Positions 53,417 through 61,620 are shown, counted from the stretch's first letter. The stretch: 64,000 nt of DNA from Corynebacterium diphtheriae (GCF_001457455.1 NZ_LN831026.1:1860001-1924000), one strand, 5' to 3'. Translations and numbers: made by a program. The notes: generated by a model not told the origin, from the sequence alone.

Positions 53417-54865
53417 GGGGATGCGGACGGAATCTTGGAGGATTCCATTATGAACCGTTCCTACACCAACACGCAGAAGCGCACAGCACTGCGGGTCTAC
53501 AAACGCACACAATCAGTGACTAAAACAGTCCGCGAACTCGGCTACCCAGGCAGATGGACCCTGTATAAATGGCTACGCGAGCCCAAAACCCCACCACAAC
53601 CACGTAAACAAGCCAAAACCCTGACCCACTACCCATACGAAGTCAAACTTCGCGCAGTAGAACTTTTCCACAATGGTTGGCGACCAGCTGATATTGCCCA
53701 GGAATGCTGCCTGCACACTCACGCCAGCGTCTATGCTTGGGCGCAACGCTACCGTGAGGAAGGACAATGGGGCTTGATGTCGAAAAAAGAACGCGCAGGC
53801 CATGGCCGCATCCCTACTAAAGCAGCACTAGAAAAATCATTGCCGGATAATCCAACACAGTTAAAACAGCAGATGGCCACGCTGCTGGTAGAAAAAGCCG
53901 TGTTGGAAAAGGAGCTGGAAATTATAAAAAAAGACGTAAGCGTCATCCCCGGTCAGCTGAGTAATAAGCACAAAACCGACGTGGTTGACGCTTTGCGTAG
54001 CACGTTTCCATTAGCAATGCTGCTCGCTGCTAGTGGTCTTGCTGCATCCAGTTTCTATTACCACCTGAAAAAACGACGCATGCCTGATAAGCACGCAGCT
54101 ATTCGCAGCATGGTGCACCGCATCAGTTCTGATTCACATAATACCTATGGTTATCGCCGTATCTGGTGGCAATTACGACATTTAGGCATAACTATCAGTG
54201 AAAAAGTAGTTCGCAGGCTCATGCGCGAAGAAGCAATTACGGTGCGGTTTCCGAAGCGGAAGGTGAAATATTCCAGTTATCAAGGAGAAATTTCTCCGGC
54301 TCCGCCGAACCTGGTCAACCGTTGTTTTCATGCCACTGCTGCGAATACGTTGTGGCTGACTGATATTAGTGTTTTCGCTGCGAATGAGGGGCGGGTGTAT
54401 TTGTCTGTGATTATTGATTGTTTCGATGGCAAAGTCGTTGCTGCTAAGACGAGTGTGAATCCCACTATGGAGTTAGCAGAATCTACGCTGCAGGCCGCTA
54501 TTGATGCTGAGGGTCTTCCACCGGATGGTTCATTAGTGATTCATTCAGATCGTGGTGTGCATTACCGTGGTCGGAGTTGGCATAGTCTGACTGCGAAATA
54601 TGGCATCGTTCGTTCGATGTCGAAAAAAAGGGGTGTAGTCCTGACAATGCGGCATGCGAGGGGTTTTTCGGGCGGATGAAAAATGAGATGTATTACGGCA
54701 AGAGGTGGCAGACAATCCAAGAGCTTGACGATGCCATTGCTGCTTATATCGAGTTTTATAACAATCATCGCATTAAAGTTAGTCTCAATGGTATGAGTAT
54801 CGCGCGTTATCGCATGGCTGCGGTAGCGTGAGATTGAAAGTGTCTAACAAAACGTCCGCATCCCC
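53417..54865 (+). mobile_element. IS-B copy 1: IS3-family insertion sequence
   Basis: A 1449-base element with terminal inverted repeats GGGGATGCGGACG (53417–53429) and its complement (54853–54865). A 3-base TTA is repeated on both sides, consistent with an IS3-type target duplication. It encodes a transposase read as one long frame. A related but diverged copy lies inverted at 61963–63400. Confidence 0.9.
53450..54831 (+). pseudogene. IS-B copy 1 transposase, single frameshift
   Basis: From ATG 53450 (MNRSYTNTQKRTALRVYKR): an N-terminal helix-turn-helix (YPYEVKLRAVELFHNGWRPADIAQE), a coiled coil (LLVEKAVLEKELEIIKKD), then an rve-type integrase with TLWLTDISVF (first Asp) and LVIHSDRGVHYRG (second). 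The frame breaks at 54622–54632, an A7G4 tract, so the frame ends at 54679; the correct continuation, with ACEGFFGRMKNEMYYG holding the catalytic Glu, goes on to 54831. A −1 slip at the A tract would restore it, so rare function cannot be ruled out. Confidence 0.85.
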
Positions 54866-55477
54866 TTATGACCCTTTACCCTTTGGTACCCAGAGTGCAA
54901 CTTCGTCATAAGGTGATACCCATACGCGTGAGAGATCAGGGACGTAGCCGTCTTTCTTTAGAATGTTGAAGAAAGATTTGTCGCGATCGTTGTCTTCGTG
55001 CTTCTTTCGCCTTTCGAAAACCAAGCCTTGCAGGTTTTCGGTTTGATTCAGAAATTGGCCAAACAGCTTTTTGAAACACTTGCGTCGTGCATTTTCTTCT
55101 GGTCCGGTTATCTTTTTGAGCTCTCCTGTTTGTCGGTCCTTGGTTTTATAGAGGTTTGGCATGTAATAAAAGAGACGTCTCCGTGGCCGGAGAGGTAATC
55201 AAGAAGTTCTTCGTATCTTTCCTGCCCTTCTTTGGTTTTTATGGCTTCCGTGGTGTGCCAGTAGGAGAGGTCTTTATTGAAAAAAATTGTCGACGATGTC
55301 TATCAAATTTGCGCGTAGATCTTCGAGTTCTTCTTTGCGGTAGATGCTGGCTGTGACTGCATAGAAAGAACGTCCTGCATCGTTTATGCCCGTGTAGGTT
55401 TCGTCGAAGTATGCGATATGAGCATCTTCGTGGCAGGCGTAGACGCGGATAAGGGATGGGCGCAGGTTTTTGCCCAC
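54866..55477 (-). pseudogene. DUF3800-like protein, frameshifted and truncated
   Basis: Starts near 55477 with MGKNLRPSLIRVYACHEDA, then AYFDETYTG, resembling the DES/DET start of DUF3800 proteins. The frame shifts at the A7 tract near 55280 (leading into NKDLSYWHTTEAIKTKEGQERY) and again near 55165, after which MPNLYKTKDRQTGELKKITG to DEVALWVPKG is read. The last codons run into the IS-B copy 1 junction, which supplies the stop TAA. Function unknown; DUF3800 genes are common in mobile and defence regions. Confidence 0.55.
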
Positions 55478-55693
55478 AGCGCTCCTAACATCTTGAATAG
55501 CGGTTAATCATATCAGCGTGTTGATAAGAAAAATGTAGCTATTATGTACACCCCAATAGGGCAGTTTTAGAATTTCTGTCGCTCTAGCGTGGTCGAGTCC
55601 CTGCGGCAGCGGCTTTTCACAACTTCATGGGCGGTTCAGTTGATGCCGGTGAGGAAACCTAGAGAGGCCCTAGCAGCACAGGGGATGAGCTTA
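55478..55693. other. Gap between DUF3800-like remnant and cadD
   Basis: About 215 bases with no gene. I see no element that I can name. Confidence 0.4.
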
Positions 55694-56290
55694 TTAAAGG
55701 CCGAAGGCGCCGCCGCCGACGAGGATGAAGATACCCAGGCCGATCAAAACGATCGGGAACAGCACATGCTCCCAGCGTTCGAGAACCTCCGCGATGGGTG
55801 GACGGGTGGCCACGAACTTCGCCAACAGGACCAGGCCCGCCACCAGGATCAGAAAGACGACGCAGTGGATGATAACGGTAGCGGTATCCACGTTGAGAAA
55901 AACCGGGACATAGACGCCGATATTGTCGCCACCGTTGGCAAAGGTCACCCCGGCGACGATCAAGGCGCTTACGTTCTTTCCGCTGACTTTCGCGTCATCG
56001 TCGTCGTCATCGTCTCCTTGCCAGGCTTGCCAGGCCGCCCACAGCCCCAGGGCCAGGGGGATCAGCCCGAAGTAAGGGATCGCCTCGGTGGGCAGGAAGG
56101 CATCCGCCCCCAGGGTGACCAGGATCGTGGCTGCGAGGATGCCCGCGAAACCAAGGTACTGCCCGGCCAGGATCCGAAGTGTGGTCCCTGTTTGGCCGGC
56201 CCCACGGGCGAAGAACAGCGAGAGCACGATGATGTCGTCGATATTGGTGGCGATAAACAGACCAACCGCCCCCAGGAGACCAGTTACCAC
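55694..56290 (-). CDS. cadD: CadD family cadmium resistance transporter
   Basis: A 198-residue membrane protein with five hydrophobic segments. GLFIATNIDDIIVLSLFFA near the N-terminus and ANGGDNIGVYVPVF near residue 118 are the paired acidic motifs of the CadD/LysE-like fold. A DDDDDDDA stretch sits in the central loop and may bind metal. It starts with GTG at 56290, directly after the cmtR stop. Base composition is clearly richer in G+C than the surrounding DNA, suggesting import. Confidence 0.92.
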   Translation of the reverse strand: MVTGLLGAVGLFIATNIDDIIVLSLFFARGAGQTGTTLRILAGQYLGFAGILAATILVTLGADAFLPTEAIPYFGLIPLALGLWAAWQAWQGDDDDDDDAKVSGKNVSALIVAGVTFANGGDNIGVYVPVFLNVDTATVIIHCVVFLILVAGLVLLAKFVATRPPIAEVLERWEHVLFPIVLIGLGIFILVGGGAFGL

Positions 56291-56650
56291 TTACCTGTTC
56301 CCCTCTCCGGTGGCGCACCCGGGCACGTCACATGCCGAGTCAATACATGGGGCATTCTCGTCGGCAGCCAGAGTGGTATCCAGCAGTGAGTTCAGCGCCT
56401 GGACAAGATGGGCGTCGACGATCTCGTAGCGGGTCTTCCGCCCCTGCGGTTCGGCGACAACAATTCCGCAGTCCCGTAGGCAAGTGAGGTGGTTCGACAC
56501 ATTTGACCGCGTCAGTTCCAGCTCCCGGGCGAGAGCGGCCGGGTAGGCCGGGCCGCCCAGCAGGGTCAGGAGAATACGGGATCGGGTGGGATCGGCCATC
56601 GCCCGACCCAATCGGTTCATCACGTCCAAGCGCGAAGAAATAGTCAGCAT
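56291..56650 (-). CDS. cmtR: CmtR-type metal-sensing ArsR-family repressor
   Basis: A 119-residue winged helix repressor. The recognition helix is LTRSNVSNHLTCLRDCG. Cys57, Cys61 and Cys102 are at the same positions as the three cadmium/lead ligands of M. tuberculosis CmtR. It should leave DNA when Cd(II) or Pb(II) binds, switching on itself and cadD, which follows with no gap. TGAACTATAC and TTGAACTGTTG repeats just upstream (56656–56683) could be its operator. Confidence 0.93.
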   Translation of the reverse strand: MLTISSRLDVMNRLGRAMADPTRSRILLTLLGGPAYPAALARELELTRSNVSNHLTCLRDCGIVVAEPQGRKTRYEIVDAHLVQALNSLLDTTLAADENAPCIDSACDVPGCATGEGNR

Positions 56651-57106
56651 GCACTGAACTATACAGCTGTTGTTGAACTGTTGCCACGAGGGGCGAGCGT
56701 CGGCCCGACGGTGTTGTGTTTCTGGGCCTGTTTCCGCGCGGCTTTAGTGTCTTCCCTTTTGTGTTTGCGTGGTTGTTGAATCTGTGCCTGTGGCGCAACC
56801 TGCTTGTCCCCTACTTTTTACAAACCGTCGTGAACTTTAGTTCGCGACGGAGCTTTTAATGACCCCAGTTCGTGCCCCTCTAAGTGGGTACACCCTATTG
56901 CGACAGCAAGGGGAGGCGTGCTCTTTCCGCTCTGTCCTGGCGTTTTGTGACATTAGGGAACCATTTTTATGAGTGTCGCCCAGGTACAATGATCCTAAAG
57001 CGACATCTGGGAGAACTCATGGAGAAACCAAGCGGGCGTCTGTGGGGCCGGAACAGCCCATCGCTGGTATCGGGACTGTCGGGAAAATAGCCACCGGCAC
57101 AGTTTC
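56651..57106. other. Gap with hairpin between cmtR and resolvase remnant
   Basis: About 455 bases without an intact gene. A hairpin CCGTCGTGAAC/GTTCGCGACGG (56825–56850, one G-T pair, 4-base loop) followed by AGCTTTTAAT looks like a terminator on the plus strand. The rest resembles plasmid or transposon debris, but I cannot name it. Confidence 0.45.
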
Positions 57107-57295
57107 GGTGACGGTGACGTATATGCGTGTCTCTAGTGGTGACCAGCGCCTCGACCGCCAGGCCGAAGAGATTGCGCACGCGGTAGGAACGGTGGACAAA
57201 GAGTTCAATGAAGACGAACGGGGAAGAAGTAACGGCGATTGCGCGGCACTTCGGTGTCCACCACGCCACGATCCATCGAGCGCTCAAAAAGTAGT
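57107..57295 (+). pseudogene. Serine resolvase/invertase remnant with internal deletion
   Basis: Plus-strand reading gives TVTYMRVSSGDQRLDRQ, the N-terminal catalytic start of serine recombinases with its nucleophile Ser. After a shift of frame it continues GEEVTAIARHFGVHHATIH followed by RALKK and TAG, which is the C-terminal helix-turn-helix. The roughly 100 residues normally between these are missing. It is a scar of a transposon or plasmid resolvase. Confidence 0.75.
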
Positions 57296-57306
57296 CGGGC
57301 CGTTAC

Positions 57307-57594
57307 TCATTGCCGAGTTGTTTGTAGTCGTCGATGGCTTGCTCCATGAAGTGGAGGGTGATTTCTTCGAAGGCGTCTTGAATTTCGATGCTCTCGTAGC
57401 CGGCGGCGACTTGTTCCCAGTGGATCTTCATCTAGTTGTGGGAGCATTGCCCACAGCGCCATGCGGAGGTACGCGCCGCGACTGCGTCCGGTGCGCTTAG
57501 CGAGTGCATCGAGGCGATCGACCAACTCCGGGTCGACACGTACGGAGGTGACGGGGCCGCGTCCGGCCCACTGTTTCTTTTTTGTGGTTGCCAT
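57307..57594 (-). CDS. Ribbon-helix-helix protein, probably frameshifted
   Basis: From ATG 57594 the protein reads MATTKKKQWAGRGPVTSVRV, then DPELVDRLDALAKRTGRSRG, a CopG-type ribbon-helix-helix DNA-binding start. Near residue 54 the frame becomes low quality. A different frame from 57431 reads well (MKIHWEQVAAGYESIEIQDA, then FEEITLHFMEQAIDDYKQLG) to a stop at 57304–57306, which suggests a frameshift. Plasmid partition or antitoxin roles are possible; no toxin partner is seen. Confidence 0.6.
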   Translation of the reverse strand: MATTKKKQWAGRGPVTSVRVDPELVDRLDALAKRTGRSRGAYLRMALWAMLPQLDEDPLGTSRRRLREHRNSRRLRRNHPPLHGASHRRLQTTRQ

Positions 57595-58001
57595 GGTCGT
57601 ACTCCCTTACCTCTGCGCGTCGGACAACATCAGTGGTATTGTGCGTACACTGTTTACACATGGTAGTAACTGAGCGCTAGGTGCGGGTGTCAAAATAACC
57701 CCTGAACAGACCCGCGTGCCGTAGGTAGCCTTAGCGACATTATGTAAACGATGTTTACATGGAGTGACTATCGCGTGCACGGTAGTTCGGAATTTGATCG
57801 GCCCCTCCTTGAAGTGAGGTGCTGCGGTCGTCGGCATTGTTCTCTGCTTCAGATAAGACCGATGACGCATAATTGTTTATTTTATTGGCAAACTATGAGA
57901 TAAATGTATCCTTTACAATGCGGATGCGTTATTTCACATTCTGTAAGTATGGAATCTACGCAGATTCACAACTCTAAGGATTCATCACGAAAAAGACTAA
58001 G
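57595..58001. other. Gap before the sdp region, left part
   Basis: About 400 bases with no convincing gene. It holds the promoter side of the ribbon-helix-helix gene, with a repeated TGTTTACA-like motif near 57652 and 57748 (GTTTACA twice) that could be its operator. Confidence 0.35.
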
Positions 58002-58160
58002 TTGGTAGGAGCCTCCCTTACATTTGTGGTCATATCCACAATGTTCACCCCAGTAGCATTAGCTTCCTCCATTGGTACGGCACCGGTAGGCTCGCCAATA
58101 CCGAGGTGTTGGGCTCCCGCTGGTCTCGTCATCCATATTTGCCCCTGGCTCGTCAACTGA
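58002..58160 (+). CDS. Short secreted-peptide-like frame upstream of sdpI
   Basis: In this frame the translation contains TKKTKLVGASLTFVVISTMF then TPVALASS, a good signal peptide with an Ala-x-Ala-type cleavage site, followed by about 30 residues with two Cys (PRCWAPAG, IHICPWLVN) and a stop at 58158. No ATG is present; TTG at 58002 is the nearest start, and an AAGGA at 57976–57980 lies too far upstream for it. It may be the worn-down start of an exported peptide gene. I do not recognise a family. Confidence 0.3.
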   Translation: MVGASLTFVVISTMFTPVALASSIGTAPVGSPIPRCWAPAGLVIHICPWLVN

Positions 58161-58467
58161 TTCAGAAAGCTAGAAACCTTCAGAAAAGTACCTCCCCACA
58201 CCGTCCGGAGCGAGGGATTACCCAATAAGGGGGAATAAGTGGCTCCACACAGGAGAGGCACGATAATCTGACATATGCCACGGATAAATTTATCCAACTC
58301 GTCGCTTTGTCAATTGTTATCGGGACTCGCAAGTCATTCGTTCTTTTTATCCATTGACTGCGATTAACTCCCCTCCTTGAGGCAGGCGCTTCTTTAAAGA
58401 AGCGTGACACCGTTTCGCAATTCAATGGCAAGAATCGCAAAACCAATAGATTAGGGAAAAGGCCAGA
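58161..58467. promoter_or_regulatory. sdp upstream region
   Basis: About 300 bases without a gene leading to sdpI. A −35-like TTGACT occurs near 58353, and the perfect palindrome at 58387–58404 follows. An AAAAGG at 58457–58462 serves as ribosome-binding site for sdpI. Confidence 0.4.
58387..58404. promoter_or_regulatory. 18-bp perfect palindrome upstream of sdpI
   Basis: CGCTTCTTTAAAGAAGCG is completely symmetric and ends 63 bases before the sdpI start. It could be an operator, for example for an ArsR-type repressor like SdpR of B. subtilis, or a short hairpin in the leader. No regulator gene is adjacent. Confidence 0.55.
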
Positions 58468-58815
58468 ATGTCGCTATGGATACCGATTGTCACCGGGGTT
58501 TTCACCTTGTTGTGTGCACTCCTGTTTGGTGTTATTGCAGTGCGAAGCAAGAGCGGCACCCTGGCGCGGAACTCTATCGTAGGAATCCGCTTAATAAGCA
58601 CCATGCAGTCCGATGCGGCGTGGAAAAAGGCCCACCAGAAGACCTGGATGGGAACTGCTTTGATTTCCATCATCTTCTTCATTGGCGGCATCACGCTTTT
58701 GATATCAGGAGAAATGACGGAAACTTACTATGCAACCATCATTGCAGTGACTATTGGTTCCCTCGTCCCCATTCTGATCATCCAAGGAATTCTTGCACAT
58801 AAAGCAGCAAGCTAA
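58468..58815 (+). CDS. sdpI: SdpI-type immunity protein
   Basis: A 115-residue membrane protein with three hydrophobic segments (about residues 4–24, 62–81 and 87–108). Between the first two it has GIRLISTMQSDAAWKKAHQK, the SdpI-family motif (GIR-x3-TM-x-S-x2-AW-x2-AH). In B. subtilis SdpI protects the producer from the SDP toxin and also takes part in signalling to SdpR; that protein is about twice as long, while short forms like this are common in actinobacteria. It is the first gene of the four, 32 bases ahead of sdpC. Confidence 0.88.
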   Translation: MSLWIPIVTGVFTLLCALLFGVIAVRSKSGTLARNSIVGIRLISTMQSDAAWKKAHQKTWMGTALISIIFFIGGITLLISGEMTETYYATIIAVTIGSLVPILIIQGILAHKAAS

Positions 58816-58847
58816 CAAATGTTTCCAAGACATAGAAAGTTTGCAAA

Positions 58848-59543
58848 ATGACCATCAAACCGTTCCTCCGTACGAAGACCTCTGCAAGATTAGCTACGAT
58901 TGCGGCCTCCACGATTGCAATAGTTGGAACTTCAACGTCAATCGCAGTCACAGAAACCCAAACTAGTAACGATGGAATTCCTCATGTTGCAGATAGTGCA
59001 GAGACGTTCGCCAAGCATTCGGACAAAGATTTGCTCTATTTCCTTTTGGCAGGACAAGGCCCGATCGCTGATGATAATCCAGAGCTTCTAAAATCGATGA
59101 ATTTCGATCCGAACAAGCCGCATACAGACGAAGAGGCTCTCGATCTACTAATCAATGAGTATCTCACGTATAGCGATAGCTTCCCGGAGATTAAGCAGTC
59201 GCTAACATCAGGCGATCCGGCCAAAGTGGAGCAAGGGCTAAAGCAGTTCTCGGATGACTTCGTTCAATACCTTGAACAAAGCGGACGTTTAGTAGCAATG
59301 GAAACGCAACCAGACATGACTACCTTCGATTTCTGTGGGAAAACCGCTTGCGGTGCTGCTGTGGTCGTAGTACTCGCCAGCGGTCTCGTCTATGCGAATG
59401 TTGCAGTAGCGACCCTTGCCGTTGCCGCCGGAGCCGTAGTTACCCTTGCGGTCTATCTCGAGGATGATGAAGCAAGCCCAAATGGAATGTCTGAGTTCGA
59501 GCGTCAAGAAATTACAGCGCGCTTCGCTCGCGCTCTTGCCTAA
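58848..59543 (+). CDS. sdpC: SdpC-type prepro-toxin
   Basis: A 231-residue exported precursor. Residues 1–35 form a signal sequence (LATIAASTIAIVGTSTSIAV). An acidic, helical pro-region follows (about 40–158). Residues 161–203 resemble mature SDP: DFCGKTACGAAVVVVLASGL with Cys163 and Cys168, then a hydrophobic run to VTLAVYL. A charged tail (EDDEASPNGMSEFERQE) completes the precursor. B. subtilis SdpC has the same plan, giving a 42-residue peptide with one disulphide. Here the mature toxin would be about residues 162–203, by analogy only. RBS is AGAAAG, weak. Confidence 0.85.
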   Translation: MTIKPFLRTKTSARLATIAASTIAIVGTSTSIAVTETQTSNDGIPHVADSAETFAKHSDKDLLYFLLAGQGPIADDNPELLKSMNFDPNKPHTDEEALDLLINEYLTYSDSFPEIKQSLTSGDPAKVEQGLKQFSDDFVQYLEQSGRLVAMETQPDMTTFDFCGKTACGAAVVVVLASGLVYANVAVATLAVAAGAVVTLAVYLEDDEASPNGMSEFERQEITARFARALA

Positions 59544-59554
59544 TTGATTCGCCA

Positions 59555-60137
59555 ATGAAAACCAATCGCAGCGAGGAAATTCGAATAACTTACCGTTTCT
59601 ACGCATCTTTCTGGTCAACGCTCTTTGTTCTAACCAGTCTGATGCTTGTCGGTATTTTTTTCACGCTGCCCAGTAATGTTTTAAGCATTCGAGATGGAGG
59701 AGAAGCCAGGACGTTTTTTGCCTCTTACCTTCCCCAGTCATGGGTTTTTTGTCAAGCCCCAACAGGACGGAGAGTACAGGGTATATAGTATCGATGGTTC
59801 TGAAAGCGCATCGAGGATAGATTCCTTCCCGAATTCTTCACCATCAAATTTCTTCGGACTTTCACGGAGCCAACGTAGTCAAGGGCCTGAAATAGCTGAA
59901 ATCGTCCAACAGAATGATTGGGAAAACTGTAACAGCGTATCAATTCATGAGTGTCTAGTCGAAGCTAGCAAAGATCCCCCACACGTATCAGCTCAAAACA
60001 GCGCAAAAGACAAGACGATGTGTGGAGAGCTTATTTTCCTCCACACTAAGCCAACAATTTGGTCATATCAAGATTTTTCAAACGAAAGGCGAACCGCTGA
60101 GGCATACCAGCATGTTACCGTCAAGTGCGAGCAATAA
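59555..60137 (+). pseudogene. sdpA: SdpA-type maturation protein, split by a frameshift in T6
   Basis: The first frame, from ATG 59555, gives a membrane segment (SFWSTLFVLTSLMLVGIFFT) and then TFFASYLPQSWVF, stopping at 59788. The second frame continues the family pattern as FFVKPQQDGEYRVYSIDGSE to the stop at 60137, with Cys residues in NDWENCNS, HECLV and TMCGEL. The switch is at the T6 run 59745–59750. Loss of one T or gain of two would give a single protein of about 193 residues. B. subtilis SdpA is about 158 residues and is needed, with SdpB, to mature SDP. The gap could be mutation, phase variation or a read error. Confidence 0.75.
59745..59750. other. T6 tract at the sdpA frameshift
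   Basis: A run of six T between GGG and GTC. Before it the frame reads LPQSWVF and after it, in the frame one base later, VKPQQDGEYRVY. SdpA-type proteins usually have W-x-FF-(T/V)-K here, so the tract length decides whether the protein is whole. Confidence 0.7.
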
Positions 60138-61083
60138 AGAGAGTTCTACTCTCCGCAACAAATTACTCGATTCATTCTGGTACTGGAGCCCCCTTCAAGG
60201 GGCCGGCCGAAGCCTTATCGCGGCTGCTCAGATCACAGTCTTGATATTCACTCCTGCCAGTAGACTCTCCCCCGATAGTGTCCTTGCCGATGAGAGTCGG
60301 TGCCAGGGAATAAGAGCCATCAACGCCTATTGCATATGGAATGGGAACGAACAGACGGTCAGTTATGTGTTCGCATTCATCCTATTCATCGTAATAGTCG
60401 GGTATTTCCCATTTATAATTTCTTTAGTTCATTTCTACATCACAATATGCTTATCAGGTTTCATCACAGTGCCGGACGGTGGCGATTTTGTTGCGATCCC
60501 TGCAACGATGGCACTCGTCCTTCTCGGACTATCAGATAGAAGGTTGAACCATTGGCATGCTGTGAAGGCGCAAGATTCATTTTTGGGGTTCAGATCCGGA
60601 ATTGGTGTAGCTGCAGCATGGTGCCTCCGCTTCCAAGTATCATATATATATCTAAATGCAGCAGTGGCCAAGTTGTTTCCCGAAGAATGGCAAACTGGAG
60701 CTGCTTTCTATTATGTGACCAAAAGTGAAATGTTCGGAGTTTCCAGCTGGTTAGAGAAGCCCATTGATTTCATGGTTCAGTTTTCACTAGTCACTATCAT
60801 ATTCACTTGGGGGACAATCCTTTTTGAAGCTTCCGTATCCCTGATCTTCATTTTTGGCAGCAAAAGGTTGAGAAGCATTGCTGTGATAGCGTGCATTGTC
60901 TTTCACATTGGAATTGCTCTGCTCATTGGGATCGTCTCATTTGCAACAATAATGGTAGGGATAGTCTTAGTAGCAAATTCTGATGTAGGTGGAATCCAAT
61001 CTAGGCTCTGGTGCAAGGGAAATCCAAAGAGCTCTCCCCAATCGGATTCCGAAATTCGTTCCGCAGTAAATATTCCGAGCTAA
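60112..61083 (+). CDS. sdpB: SdpB-type membrane maturation protein (HTTM-like)
   Basis: About 323 residues from ATG 60112, with TGAGG 9 bases upstream and 26 bases of overlap with the sdpA end; an earlier in-frame ATG at 60022 lies inside sdpA and is less likely. It has about six to eight membrane segments and the SdpB/HTTM-type features SFWYWSPLQGAGRSLIAAAQ near the start, then YIYLNAAVAKLFPEEWQTGAAFYY, with the Lys/Glu-rich 'K-L-x-x-x-W-x-x-G' pattern of vitamin-K-carboxylase-like HTTM proteins. In B. subtilis SdpB, with SdpA, is required to make active SDP. The reaction it performs is not known. Confidence 0.85.
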   Translation: MLPSSASNKESSTLRNKLLDSFWYWSPLQGAGRSLIAAAQITVLIFTPASRLSPDSVLADESRCQGIRAINAYCIWNGNEQTVSYVFAFILFIVIVGYFPFIISLVHFYITICLSGFITVPDGGDFVAIPATMALVLLGLSDRRLNHWHAVKAQDSFLGFRSGIGVAAAWCLRFQVSYIYLNAAVAKLFPEEWQTGAAFYYVTKSEMFGVSSWLEKPIDFMVQFSLVTIIFTWGTILFEASVSLIFIFGSKRLRSIAVIACIVFHIGIALLIGIVSFATIMVGIVLVANSDVGGIQSRLWCKGNPKSSPQSDSEIRSAVNIPS

Positions 61084-61620
61084 CAGTCTGAACAGGGCCA
61101 GCATCGCCTGACCTTGGAAGACCCGGGCTTGGTGGTGGCTAATGCGGTCTCTTCTTTCTCCGCTAATAACGCCCCTTGGTCTACCTGTAACATAGTTCAC
61201 CATATTCCCCTCGCTGGCAGCGCCTAGAACCCTGCGAAAGTAGCTTTCTAGTCCTTGGTTTTCGCCTGAGCATCCCACTAGCAGACGCAACCATCCTCGA
61301 CTTCCCTGCAACGCTTAAGTTGGTCTGTCGAGAAATATTCCTACTTATAGGAGATCCACCGATACTACGTTGCAAAGCTGACTACTCGTAGCACTGTTGT
61401 GAGCAACATGTCGCCCCGACTTATCCCGCTCCCAGGCGATGAGGGTCGGGCAGAAAATATTGCGTGCAAAAAGATCTGCATCTCGGCCATGCCCCTGCGA
61501 TATCACTACCCAGTGGCGCTTATCTGCTCCGAGCAAGGAGAATGTCATGGTACATTTGCAGTAATCTGTTCAGACCCTGCCGAGTGCGGGGCTGGAACGG
61601 TGGAAGGTGGACTGCGGGGC
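61084..61620. other. Gap between sdpB and relaxase fragment
   Basis: About 540 bases with no intact gene. Minus-strand frames (for example RDRISHHQARVFQGQAM near 61100–61150) look weakly like transposase debris but I cannot name a family. The relaxase-proximal part may include the promoter or oriT side of a plasmid transfer gene; no clear nick site is visible. Confidence 0.4.

Noticed and set aside
57974..58297. 107-codon minus-strand frame upstream of sdpI
   Set aside because: No ribosome-binding site or family pattern; the opposite strand has the more convincing signal-peptide frame.
60022..60111. The earlier ATG at 60022 as start of sdpB
   Set aside because: It would overlap sdpA by more than 100 bases and lacks a ribosome-binding site; the ATG at 60112 has TGAGG at good spacing.
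61399..61620. An upstream extension of the relaxase frame starting at 61399
   Set aside because: The residues before GTG 61621 are not like MobF relaxases, which normally begin with (M/V)LTI-x-KL.
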